Part shown: positions 22,901 to 34,223 of the stretch, in pieces
How positions within the stretch are numbered: the first letter of the stretch is position 1
Layout of the letters: the number at the start of each line of letters is the position of its first letter
Source: Buddleja alternifolia
Taxonomy: Eukaryota > Streptophyta > Magnoliopsida > Lamiales > Scrophulariaceae
Length of the DNA stretch: 64,000 nucleotides
Direction: 5' to 3'
NCBI GenBank assembly: GCA_019426215.1
Contig: CM033395.1
Span: 18,218,569 to 18,282,568 of the forward strand
The notes under the pieces: model-generated
What the model was told of the DNA's origin: nothing
The model's database searches: none
Seen by the model: only the letters and a program-made list of their open reading frames with translations
Translations under genes and position numbers: made by a program

Positions 22901-24440
22901 TTTTTGTACTAAAGTCATTGCATCTATATATCTCTTTTGCATATCTCTAGGTCCTCCTATAAATGATGCTGGTAAAATAATGCGTTGACCAATTTTGTTA
23001 GGATCATTCTCACCTTGTATTCCTAGACTATCGACTATTCCCTGAAGAGACTCCATTCTAACATTTTTTTGATGTTGTTCACGACGGAAATAATCTAGCC
23101 TTTGTGTTTCAACTTTGACGTACATATCATTAAGGTATTGTTGTAATAATCTACCAAAATGTAACAATATTGAACTATCATTTTTGCGCATCTGCAGTCT
23201 GTAACAATAGTACTCACGAGCAGATATTGTGTCTCTTTTTTTCAGAGAAGTCTTAACAACTACAAATATTGAACAAATGGATCTTGGTAAGAATATAAAA
23301 AAAATATAAAATAAGTCAATAAAGCAAATAAGAAAACAAAAAAGCATATATTTTCGAGTATGCACCTTTTGCTTTGGCCTGCAACAATTGAATACCCGAA
23401 GATGCACATAAAGGATTTGTAGATTGTTCACCCTCACACGATCGGGTTATTGTTGAAGCATCCGGTATTTCGGATGGTTTTTTCCTTTTAATACCCACAT
23501 GCCACCCAGGCTCACCACGAGGAAATAATATTGTATATTGTAATGGATCATCACACCCATAATAATACTCAATTTTTTGACTATGTCCAGATTTTGTATA
23601 GACTTGAATATCTCGAGGCTGAGATTCATTAAATTCATCTGAAACTTTCCATATTGCTTCCACTTGGTCTACCATAGGAACATTATATACGCGTTGATCT
23701 AGTCCGGGGTCAGCTCTCAAAACTATCTCATACTCATTTAAGTTAGAATACTCACGCAGATTTCGAAAAAAGGATGAGTATGGGTTAACCTCCAAAAGTT
23801 TAAGAAGCATCAAAACTAATTCTTCATTTAATTTGTCCGACACAGCTAGACGATTACAAACTTCATTTTTGGTATCATAAAAATATAACTGCAATTTTTT
23901 TCCTTTTCCCTCAACTGGAATAAGATCATTGATGAAATGATATATAAGCCCTTGTACTTTGAAAGTATAAACATTCTTATCATTTCGACAAAGCTCTTTA
24001 TCGTGTGTGACTCCAAATGAAGTGAAAGCAAAAGCATTATTATACGTGCGAACATTAGCTCTAAAATGTAATGAAATTTGAGAACTACCGAAAAACAAAT
24101 TCCGCAATTCATCAGGGACATCCACCAACGAAAGGGAAACTTGACCACTCGAACAACAAACACCGGGCGGCTCACGATATAATCTAATTGCATTACAATA
24201 TGTACAAGAGGGAAACTCTGGCAGACACCAAGGGTACTTTCCAATTCTAGATAAACGACCTAAACCATATACGTCTGATTGTGTTAGTGAAATCCTATGA
24301 GCATAAGCTAGTCGACGTTGTTCGTTCATAGCCTTCCTTTTTTCTTCAGACATACTCCTATATGTTTCTCGTTGCTTTTCATTTCGTCTAAGTCGTTTAC
24401 ATTCCTTAGCATCTAACGTAACATCATTTGATTCTACCAT

Positions 24441-26250
24441 ATTTGTTAAATGATCTATTAGTTAAACTTTTGGCATAGAATTCAAAGCCAAAAATCAAAA
24501 GGCGAATTATACTAAAGAAACCAAACTATATAGAACATACACAAAGGTAAAATAACATAAGGAAAAACGAAAAATAGGAAACTGAAAGTAATAAATATGA
24601 AAAAAAATACAACAAAAACAAACAAAACTATTTCGATAAACAAAATTATCCAGAAAAATCATGCAAACAAAATCATAAAAATTCATCAAATATAAAACCA
24701 ACAAACCTGAAATAGGCAGAAAGCAGATATTGAAACACAACTTCAACTGAGTCACACGATAGCCTACATAATCGGAAAGGCATAGTGGTGTTAGATAAAT
24801 GCAAAGCATCAAATGAAATATGGATAAATGGACAAAAAAGAAAGATAGATTTTAGAGGCTTAGAATCACTGGTAAGATGTTGCACGTCGTCAAACGTGAC
24901 CTTCACACATCAAGCACATCAAAAATTGAACAACCACCAAAATGAACAAGAAGCGAATTATAGACAAAAACTAACACAAACGATAGAAAATGCAAAGCAT
25001 CAGTCCTGTTTTGCCTAAACCAATCATTCTTATATCGATAATGATAGGCAAAGCATTAATAATAAACTGATAAGAGCTAATTATTCAACACGTCTCTAAC
25101 AAAAATTTTTTTTACCTAAACTTGATTAAGTCTAAAAAGCAAAAGACATTTTTATAGCTCTTAATCAGTGTTTAGTGTAAACACTGACATAAGGAATAGT
25201 GACATGCAGAAAAATTCAATAGCAATTTAATTCAAATTAGGCCAAATTCTAATAACTGAACCATAGATTTATCACCTCTGAACATTACTACCGCAACCAA
25301 CACTTTTTGTTAAGCATGAACTAAACCAAAGTAGCACATTTAGCCTAAATTTGTAAGCGAGACTACGGTGGAAATTCTTCTTAATTAGTTAGTACGAGAA
25401 TAAAGGCTGCATTTGCACGATAAGAAAGAGAAAAATAGTGATCAAAACTCATAATAACTATTGATTAATAATAAATCGACAAAAGCTGATTATTTAACCT
25501 ATTACTAAACTCAAATATTTTTATAAGTCCAGGTGAAGGTGAAAGCAAAAACAGAGCTTTCAACAAAACTACACATAGGGACATTCAGGTCCCCATGACC
25601 ATGGTTCACTAATTTCTGCATCATGACACAACATCCTCACCCTACAGGATAGCCATTTTTGTTCCACAAAACTCCAGTACTTTAGAATTAGGACCTTCGA
25701 TAACAGGGAAAGAAAAAAAAATTCACAAGCCAGAGTTAATCTAAGCCAAAGTAAGTCTGATCGAAAAATGAAATAAGATATCCCAAAAGTACATTTGCAC
25801 TTATATTGAGTGCAAAATTATGTCTTTCAATATTTTGAAGCTAATTAACATTATATTTTAGTGAACAAACTTGATATGACAAATAAAACAACCCGACCAA
25901 AGCTTCCAGCCCGATTCGTATATATAGTTCTGTTTTTAGCGCTATAATACCTCACAAAGATTCCACTTTTTTCTTCTTCCTGTTTATAAATTATATGCAT
26001 ATTAATTCATAAATGAGACAAGCAAATTACACCTTCATACCTTGACACTACTGTAAATAAATTTTCTTTCAGCTAATCCATCCTACATATAAAAATATGT
26101 ACTATTGTAGAGTACATTATGGACCGAAAAATCATATACTATCTTGAAATTCCCAAATAGGTGAAGAACTTGACCCTGTATTGTCGTGGTTTCATGCTCA
26201 TTTTTCACTTCCATACCTTTCATATATTTTTTATGTTACAAAGTGTTTGG
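24441..26250. other. No gene supported; presumed Helitron upstream sequence and AT-rich intergenic DNA
   Basis: Small ORFs at 24507-25018 are of low complexity and have no domain or splice context. The part nearest 24440 is probably the Helitron 5' untranslated region. No Helitron 5' terminus, LTR or TIR could be recognised in the remainder. Confidence 0.5.
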
Positions 26251-26258
26251 GTTATGTC

Positions 26259-27233
26259 CATGGTTCGCCGGAACGCCGCGAAAGCGGCCGGAACAGCCGT
26301 TCCGGAATGGGAACGGCCCCCGGCGTTCCAAAGTTCCATGCTATTTCGTTTTTGTACCTGGAACGCGGTGGAACGGCCAAAAAACGGCGAGACGGGCGCG
26401 ATAAGGTTGTGACGCGGCCGTTCCGGCGATTTCATGGCAACGGAACGGCCGGAACGGAAGAAGACGGATTTCAGCCATGATAAATGATAACCCTTCGATG
26501 GATGATCAGAATAGTGAGAGTTGATCCGAGTAGTTTTGATGAGAATGATCTGAGTAGTTTTGATCAGATGATGATGGCTTCAATGGGTTGTTCATCTTTT
26601 TATCCTTTGTTTTGGGGATGCAGTAGTTGACTTGGGCAGGAAAGAGACGAAGAAAGAGAGAGAGAATGACAAAAAAAGTAAGAATGGAATTCTGAGTAAT
26701 AAAGTAAGGGAAAGAAAAGTATCTATTTTAGTTTTTTTAAACTCTATGATATGAATAAACAAAATATATGTATTAATTACCTCCTATCTAAATTATTAAA
26801 TGCAAGCTAATATCTGTATTGGCAAGAAAAATTGCTTAAAGGACTTGGACAGCAAAAAAAAGGACTTGGACAAGAGAAATTAGATTTTAACTGATTGATA
26901 GTTTTTATGAAATTCAATTTAGACGTAGTATCTATTAAATTTAAAAGCTGATATAATTTAATTTAATTAAAATAACCATTGATTTTTTGAAGTGCTATTT
27001 TCTAACTGCAACTATACGTAAATAGTAGATATTTAGTTAAAAAAATGTATGCCAATTAATTTGAATACACAATCACAAATATTATACATATTTTACATTT
27101 CAAGTAATATAAAGTATTTTAAAAAATTTATTGACAAAAATTCTGAAACGGTCCGCGACCGTTCCGCGATATTGCAATGGAATTGGAACGGTAGTCTCCG
27201 CGACGGTGGCCGCGACCGTTCCTGCGAACCATG
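26259..27233. mobile_element. Non-autonomous hAT element with GC-rich ends
   Basis: The 8-bp sequence gttatgtc flanks both sides perfectly (26251-26258 and 27234-27241), the hallmark duplication of hAT elements. Ends are inverted: CATGGTTCGCCGGAACG at the left, and CGTTCCTGCGAACCATG at the right, its reverse complement with one mismatch. About 200 bp at the left and 80 bp at the right are rich in CCGTTCC/GGAACGG words. The centre is AT-rich with no transposase. Small ORFs at 26161-26480 lie in the repeats and are not genes. Confidence 0.9.
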
Positions 27234-27241
27234 GTTATGTC

Positions 27242-28195
27242 CAAAAAATAAGAAACAGAAATTCTGAAAAAAAATGTTTCAAGTCTGAAATAATAACTAA
27301 TCAAATCCCAAAATAAGTACAAAAGAGTCAACGCTAGTGCTCCCCTAATCAAAAGCACAGAAACTTCTTTTTCTTCTCCAACAACAGAATATCGTAAATG
27401 TCATGCGGCATCACCTCACAACTTAAGTTATCTAGATTTTCAATCCTAGACCATAAAACGCAAAAGCCAATCTCATTTGTATGTTATTAGAAAAATACTG
27501 AAAAGTGCCAGAAACAGAAATCATCAACTTTCTATGAATATAGGTATTATAATTAGTTTAGAATATATTAATTTATATTATAATTATTAGCATAAATAAG
27601 CGTATATTAATTAAATAAATAAAACTTTATTTGAGTCCAACTGTGCATTTAATTGAACTAAACAAAGGAAAGGGATAGACTATTCCAACACAGCTTCAGT
27701 TTATAAATGTAGCCAAACAGTGGATTGGGAAAGACCATTCCACATGGAATCTCTTTCCCCTGGACTAAACTTTCCTGAAATGACCAGTCATTGTTCCAAA
27801 CATAGTGTAATAATTTAATAAAGTCTACATAATAGCAGGGTGTTACAGAATTTATGTAATATTTATCCATAAGACACACCAAAACGCTTTGCAAGTCCAA
27901 ACACAGTTGGACCATTTAAAATATAGAAGATGTCGACCGACTGATCATTTTGTCCAATCATTCTAGTGATCTTGTTTCGAATTGTAGCTCAATTGAGATG
28001 GCTGTGACATTCAATGCATTCATATCCCTAAACAAAAGTTACATATTAAAGCACCGTCCTGTTTGAAATTTGACATATACACAGATACCCCCAACATGGA
28101 ACTAATTAATACGGATATGAGCATCATTTAATGGTCTTTTCTTGCAAAAGAAATATTGGCAAACGTACATAAATAGAGTGTTCTTCATAGTGTCA
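27242..28195. other. Intergenic DNA upstream of the defensin gene; possible small MITE
   Basis: No gene is seen. GTCCAACTGTG at about 27635 and its inverse CACAGTTGGAC near 27900-27911 bracket some 280 bp, which would fit a MITE, but I could not find a clean target duplication. The rest is AT-rich and probably includes the defensin promoter. Confidence 0.4.
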
Positions 28196-28199
28196 CACC

Positions 28200-28207
28200 T
28201 ATAAATA
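28200..28207 (+). promoter_or_regulatory. TATA box of the defensin gene
   Basis: TATAAATA sits 80 bp upstream of the defensin start codon at 28288. That allows transcription to begin near 28230 with a leader of roughly 55 nt. It is a strong match to plant TATA elements in the expected place. Confidence 0.75.
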
Positions 28208-28287
28208 GGGTTGTTCTGGGATTAACAACCATTCTGCCATTAAAATTGATAAAATTTAGAAATATTTAAGGAATTTTAGGAGTTACA

Positions 28288-29422
28288 ATGGAGAGAAAGC
28301 TCTTTGGTACTATGATTTTGTTCTTTCTTCTCTTCGTTTCCTGTGAGTAATAATCTCTCTCTATCTCTCTGTGTGTCTCAGACACATTTAATTATGTATA
28401 TTGTAATTGATAATTGTGGCTGCAATAGGAAAAGGCCAATCTCCAAATATAAGTTCTACTTTATTCTTCAAAAAATAATAAAAATTCTTTATGATATTTA
28501 CCATTACTTTAATTTGAGAGTATCATTTAGTAAACAACCTTTTTCTTCTTCTAACAAAATGCAACAAAAAACTCTTTAAACGCAATAGTTATCCTCAATG
28601 GACCAACTAATTTTTGTAAGACATCAGGATACACAAGGTTAGTTAAAATTATTTTTTTCTCAAGGAAGTCAATGATCATCAATTCAAGCTTACACAGCTA
28701 TAAAGTCCAAAAGTAGGAAAAATTGAAAAATATTTAAATGCAACCGGTGTTTAAACACGAAAAGGCACAGATAAAATCATGTTATTATACACTACCATCC
28801 AAGATGACATTGTGGCTTCATTTGAGCCTTTAATTGGTATTTGAACATGTGGTGCGTTTAAGCATTTTTCAGAGAAATCAATGACCCATGAATTCTTCTT
28901 TCTTAATCCCCAAACGGATGTTTTATATCTGATTAGACCAAATTTAATTATAAACTTTACGGTGACTGAATCACACTTGTGATATGATTGGTTACTCATT
29001 TTATGAATTGCATTTTCGTTCGGTCAAACCAGTTTGCTCGAATTATACATGTAATATTTTCACATACATTTTGTATTCGCACACACATATATTAGTTTGA
29101 TCAAGTTTTGTTTGGTTACTGATCGACGATATATGATATGTCAGTCCAATTAGGCATAGTCCAAGTGGAAGGGAAGCTATGTTCAGCGGCGAGTCAACTG
29201 TTCAGAGGACCGTGCATAATCGAGAGCAACTGCTTAACTGCTTGTGAGAAGGAAGGTTTTGATGATGGCAAATGTGAAGGCCTTTTGCGCCAATGCATTT
29301 GTTTTAAGAGTTGTGGAGATCAATCTCCATCACCCCCTAATTATTTAATTCATTTGCATGTAATTCAATCTTATCATAATAACATACATATATACATGTA
29401 TGAGATGAATAAAAATTACTAA
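28288..29422 (+). CDS. Plant defensin (gamma-thionin family), two exons
   Basis: Exon 1 (28288-28342) encodes a hydrophobic signal peptide (MERKLFGTMILFFLLFVS) and ends at a GTGAGT donor. Exon 2 starts at 29145 (after TCAG) or at 29154 (after TTAG); both keep the frame. One intron in the signal-peptide region is the usual plant defensin structure. The mature part has eight cysteines spaced C-x10-C-x5-C-x3-C-x9-C-x6-C-x-C-x3-C, the exact cysteine-stabilised alpha-beta pattern, with the GxC gamma-core. Family members are secreted antimicrobial or signalling peptides; the specific target here cannot be read from sequence. After the last Cys the frame runs about 35 more residues, starting GDQSPSPPNY and becoming His/Tyr/Asn-rich, before a stop at 29422. 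Most defensins end at or just after the last Cys, so this is either a C-terminal prodomain or loss of the old stop. It is the only non-transposon gene recognised here. Confidence 0.85.
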
Positions 29423-29463
29423 TTATTTGCATCGTTCGTGATTAATTTATTGATATACATTTT

Positions 29464-29859
29464 GTTAGAGCAAAAATGAAAATAAAAGCATAAAAAAAAT
29501 TAAATCATACAACAATTTACGTGGTTCGACAATTACCTATATTCACGGAATAGGAATAGAGAATTTCACTATTAATGAAAGAGGTACAATGTACAAAGAA
29601 TGTCAAAAGTACTGACTAAAACCTAGCCCCGAAATCTTTCCTATATTCTCGAGGTTTTCGCCCTCTGCAAAACATAGCTTTTAATCTTGGATTATAGTCT
29701 TCCTTAAAAAAAAATAAAAAATCTTGGATTATAGTCCAAGTATCAAACGACCTCAAAAAGCAAAATCAACTTCTCCAAGCCCTAAAGGGCCATTAATCAA
29801 AGACACCAATTTTGTCAAAGTCCAATCAGTGCTTGAACTTCTGCACTGATACTGGTTTA
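29464..29859 (-). pseudogene. Old copia element: 3' LTR and end of RNase H
   Basis: On the minus strand, 29859 downward encodes KPVSVQKFKH, a stop, then LDFDKIG, the usual end of a copia polyprotein. It joins directly to the RNase H fragment at 44115-44254 once the 29860-44114 insertion and one gttta are removed. Below about 29700 is a compact LTR that ends on the plus strand at 29464 with TGTTAGAGC. It contains the minus-strand text CTCTATTCCTATTCCGTGAA, GTCGAACCACGTAAATTG and final CTCTAACA, as in Tork/TNT1-type LTRs. A short duplication of GACTATAATCCAAGATT lies at 29680-29740. The inner LTR edge is not exact. Confidence 0.75.
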
Positions 29860-31427
29860 TGTTAGAAATCCATCTGGTAAAAACGCAGCTGAATAAAAAA
29901 AATTTGGATTCCTAAACATGGATCACTTTAATGAGATTAATGAATTTTAAACAGTTTTCCAAAAACTCCAACGAAATAGATTACCTTATCAATTTCATAA
30001 TACTTTTTTGCGTAACAGCAACTCCCTGAGCTCCTGTCTTTAAAGATGCATGAAACGAACGACCTTCAAAAGATCTTCCAAAGCTTCCCCATTGATGATG
30101 GTGGACGGCTAGGGCAAGCTTTTGGAGGAGGGAGGATTCTTTTCCTTTTTGTGTTATGCAACTAGGTTAAAGTTGTTATGACTTGTAAGTGTTGGAGTTA
30201 TCTTATAACTCCTTGACTTAACAAACCAGTCATAGAGTCTTCTATGACTCCAAGTGGCTGCCCCCTAGGGCTCCAAGTGGACGTGGGTGGGCTTTAAGAT
30301 AGCCGATTCAACTTGGCCCACCTTTTAACATGTATATATCTAATCTAAATCCTATTTTAAATTCCAATACATATTAAATGATCAATTAATTCCTAATTAA
30401 TTAATTCTCCAATTAAATAATTTAATTTAATCTTATTAAATTAAATATTTAATTCATTGATTTAACCAATAAATCAATGCGTCCATTTAATTATATATTT
30501 CTAAAAGATAACACAAAAGACATCCCGTTTGTTTCTTATAGCGCGACTTTTTAGGTTCGTTTCAATTAGCAATGGGAGGAATTACCAAAGGATGTGAGTG
30601 TCACCTGGCCAGTCCTGTGGACTCACATCGTAGTAACCCCATTGAGTACGAAATGAACGAATCATTTACGAACCTCTGGACCATAAATACAATATGAGTA
30701 CAAGCCCTTCACTGATGTATCCCGATCAAGTGAGAGTCATGGTTTATGTCAAACTCACTAAACTTAATACTGTGCATGTAATCATTTCATGATGAAATTA
30801 CCAAACTACCCTCCATGTCCCAAATGAGTTAGTTTCATTGCTTTGACCAAAGACTTGTAATTTCACATGCATATGATTGCACAGGATACTTTCTCGTTTA
30901 CTATCGAGACATTGAATCCCATATTGGCGATCACTGAACAACTGCTACTTGACTCATTGAGATCGCACTTCGAGATCGGCCCCACCAAATGGTGAATTGG
31001 GCCTAACTACTCTAGTAACAGATTCAACAGCACAAACACATTGATCATGAACCCTCAAGTTTAAGGCCTATGCATACTATTATAGTCAGTAATCCAATCA
31101 TTGAGAGACACCGAGCAAATACCCATGTGATCGGATTACTATGGGTCATGTTTGAATATATCAATTCCATTGATATATCTATGACACGCGTCTCACTATC
31201 CCATAGTGTTCGACTGGCACTCCTTGTCAGAGCATGTGTCATAGAAGTCGAATCTTAATGCCCAATTACGATTTGTTGACTTGCGAACCCATTTGAGTGA
31301 TTAAGAATAAGATTCTCCCCGGCCACATCTTTTCCATAAAGGGCGAAGAGTCACCCTCGATACACAAGGACTATTTGTTCAATATTTGTTCTATTTTTCC
31401 TCATTGCATCCAGACATATACCTAACA
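29860..31427 (-). repeat. 3' LTR of the 29.86-44.11 kb copia
   Basis: Pairs with 42465-44114, sharing for example AACAACTGCTACTTGACTCA and CTATGACACGCGTCTCACTA. About 80 bp present in the other LTR (around 43986-44070) is missing here near 31385, accounting for most of the length difference. Confidence 0.95.
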
Positions 31428-31429
31428 AT

Positions 31430-34223
31430 TTCCACACTTGCACTCAATGCCAATCGATATGGTTCTTATACCCATCTTCTCAAGATGTTTCTCTAGCATA
31501 GTCTGGGCCAAAGGCTTAGTGGGTCAGCCATGTTTTCTACAGAGGTTATTTTCTGCACGGCGAAGTCGCCTCTCCAACAATTTCTCGAATTATGTATATC
31601 TCCTCTCTATGTGTTTCGATTTGTTGTGAGAGCTTTGTTCCTTAGCTTGCGCAATGGCTCCATTGTTGTCACACCATAGGGCAACGGAAGCTCCACACTA
31701 GGAACAATTTGAAGTTCAGCCATGAAATTCTTAATCCAACAGCTTCTTTGAGGCTGCCACATATTCAGCTTCAGTTGTCAAATTCAGCAGTTGTGCTTTG
31801 CTACTTTTCCAAGACACTGCTCCACCGTTCAAAGTGAATATGAACCCATAAGTGGATTTTGGTCATCGATATTTTGACTGGAAATCAGAATCCGTAGAAC
31901 CGTCCACTTTCAATTCTCATTGTCGTACCAGAATCATATCTTTAGTTCTTCTCATGTACTTCAAGATAGATTTTACGGCGATCCAATGTTCTTTGCTCGG
32001 GTTAGCTTGAAACTACTCACCACACGCTCACAGCGTAGGCAAGATTTGGTCTCGTGCATAACATCATGTACATGAGACTTCCTACCGCCGATGCATAGGG
32101 AACTATGCTCATCTCCTTTTGATCTTCCTCACTTAGAGGACTCGTCTTCTTGGAGAGATGAATTCATGTCTCATAGGCAAAAGACCTCTCTTAGAGTTTC
32201 CATCCAAACCGTTTGAGGACCTTTTTAAGTAGAGGGCTTGAGAGAGTCTATATCATCTTATTCGATCTATCCCTGTAGATTCGAATTCTCGGGATGTAAG
32301 TAGCTTCTCCAAGTCTTTCACGGAGAATTTTCTTGAAAGCCATGTCTTAATAGAAGTTAGCAATCCTTCATCATTCCCTATAAGTAGAATGTCATCTACA
32401 TATAGTACCAGGAATATGATCTTGCTCCACTGACCTTTTATAGGGACACATGGTTCATCCTCGTTCTTGATGAAGTTGTAGCCCCGCACTTCTTCATCAA
32501 AACGAAGGTTCAAGGGAGAGGCCTGCTTGAGTCCATAAATGGACCTATTTAATTTGCAGACTTATGAGAATAGGTACTAGATATGAAACCCTTAAGCTGT
32601 TCCATATAGATTTCCTCTTCGAGAAATCTATTAAGAATGCGATCTTCACATCATTTGCCAGATTTCATAATCCAGCATATAGCCATCGAAAGTAGAATTT
32701 GATGGATTAGATTATAGCTACAGGTGAAATGGTTTCCTCATAGTCAATTTCCTTTGACTATACCCTTCGCCCCTAGCCTAGCCTTATAGGTATCCCACTT
32801 GCATCTAGACCAATCTTTCTTTGTAGATCCATTTACATCCAATGGAAACACACCCTTAGGACGATCGATCAGAGTCCAACTTGGTTCGAATGCATCGAAT
32901 CCATTAGTTCATGCCATTCTGCAGAAATCCATATCCATCATTTTCTGGTACCCTTCTGCTACTGCATACATAGTATGCTCTTTCTGTAGCAGACAAACCA
33001 TTCTCAGGCAGTTGAGATACTCTAGATGACCTGCGCATCGATGGTTGTGTCTTTACCGGTTCGGGTTAGGTCTCTTGAACAGTGTCTTCCAAACGAGATT
33101 CATGTTCTTCTAGAATAATACTTCTACCAGCTCCTCCTTTTCTAATGAACTCTTCCTCGAGAAACACTGCCTGTAAAGCAACGATGATCCTTTGATCATC
33201 ATACAGGTAGAAAAGGTATCCTATGGAATCCTCAGGATATCCAACGAATCGTCATTTTAAGGACCTAGCCTCCAACTTCTCGACCTTGGTTTTTTTCACA
33301 TAGGCAGGACACCCCATGTCCTTATGTGCTTCAGATTAGGCTTCTCTCTACGCCATATATGATATGGGTGTGTTAGGAACAACTTGGACGGACACCTGTT
33401 CAAAATGTGAGCAATTGTAAGCAATGCGTACCCCCACAATGAAATGGGAAAATCCGTGTAGCTCAGCGTGGATCGTACCATGTCTAACAAAGTTTGATTC
33501 CTTCGCTCTACTACGCCATTTAATTTTGGAGTAGGTGGAGGAGTTAGCTGTAACAGTATGCCATGTTCTCTTAAGAATTGATCAAATTTAGGACTCATAT
33601 ACTCGCCACCTCGGTCAGACTGAAGTGACTTAATATGATGCCCGGTTTGGTTTTCGACCAAAGTCTTGAATTCAATGAACTTTCCAATGATTCAGACTTG
33701 TACTTCATCAAATACACATATCCATACCTAGAATGGTCATCGATAAATGTAATAAAGTACTGAAAACCACCACGGGCAACATTTCCAAAAGGACACACAC
33801 GTCTGTATGAACTAATTCTAGATTTTAGAGGCCCTTTCAAATTTCGTTGTGAAGGGGGACTTGGTCATCTTGCCTTGGATACAGACTCACGAGTGGGATA
33901 GGGATCTGATTCCAATGAGTCTATGACTCCATCCTTTTCTAACTCATGTAGTCTATGATCCCTGACATGACCCAGTCTTAAGTGCCAGAGTTGTCTTATG
34001 TTCGTGTCATACAAATCGTGTTTTATTACAGCATTGACATTACAATTATTTGGACATTAATATAGTATAAACCATTTATTAAAGATGCATTGCCAACACA
34101 TTCATTCCTAAATAAATGTCGCGAGAATTGTTTACAAAGGAAACTAAATATCCTTTCCTGATTAAAACAGGAATAGAAACAATATGCTTTATCCCATTGG
34201 GCAAAACAAGGCAATTGCCTAAC
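31430..34223 (-). pseudogene. Copia pol: integrase, reverse transcriptase and RNase H (broken)
   Basis: Minus-strand blocks in order are as follows. The pre-integrase/protease end includes NGIKHIVSIPVLIRKGYLVS (34200 downward). The integrase has a damaged first part (about 33840-33660), then SDRGGEYMS, NGVVERRNQTL and LWGYALLTIAHILNRCPS (33661-33296). The RT has NRSIYGLKQAS and the active-site block LVLYVDDILLIGND (32560-32253). RNase H has VSWKSSKAQ, TTEAEYVAAS, LWCDNNGAIAQAKE and LEKHLEKMGIR (31900-31440). There are frameshifts or stops between almost all blocks, so no enzyme can be made. The order is canonical copia (integrase before RT). Compared with the second copia (13.7-15.7 kb), it is the same broad family. 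Confidence 0.9.

Larger units (their letters stand above)
15735..24440 (-). mobile_element. Autonomous-type Helitron, minus strand (boundaries not fixed)
   Basis: The region contains a Rep/helicase gene (18198-24440) followed downstream by an RPA1-like single-strand-binding gene (15754-17950), the arrangement of plant autonomous Helitrons (family knowledge). A Helitron should start with TC at its right end here, and end with a hairpin plus CTRR at its left end. I did not find a convincing CTRR/hairpin next to the copia break at 15731, nor a definite 5' end right of 24440. The listed span is therefore the coding extent only. A TIR element interrupts the helicase at 18952-20672. Confidence 0.8.
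18198..24440 (-). pseudogene. Helitron Rep/helicase (RepHel) transposase
   Basis: Exon 1 starts at the ATG at 24440. A GT-AG intron (about 23365-23260) joins it in frame to exon 2. The N-terminal part has Cys pairs (FPSCTYCNA). The Rep domain carries the HUH-type motif GLHHAHWLLI (about 22690-22660) and the two-tyrosine motif KYLYTYIYKGHD (about 22270-22240). The helicase has Walker A GPGGSGKT (about 21230-21250), Walker B IIWDEIS, motif III VFGGDYRQIVP, and C-terminal MTINKAQGQT and YVALSQAKT (18300-18430), ending at 18198. The enzyme would nick and unwind DNA for rolling-circle transposition. Damage seen: TGA at about 21954, a second TGA at about 21867, and the 1.7 kb insertion at 18952-20672. 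Removing that insertion and one ATA restores the frame exactly. Overall decay is light. Confidence 0.9.

Noticed and set aside
24507..24906. Cys/Phe/Tyr-rich minus-strand ORFs upstream of the Helitron gene
   Set aside because: Hydrophobic low-complexity translation of AT-rich DNA, with no homology I recognise and no splice link to the RepHel gene.
27634..27911. Small MITE between inverted GTCCAACTGTG words
   Set aside because: The inverted word is only 11 bp and no target duplication could be found; mentioned but not called.
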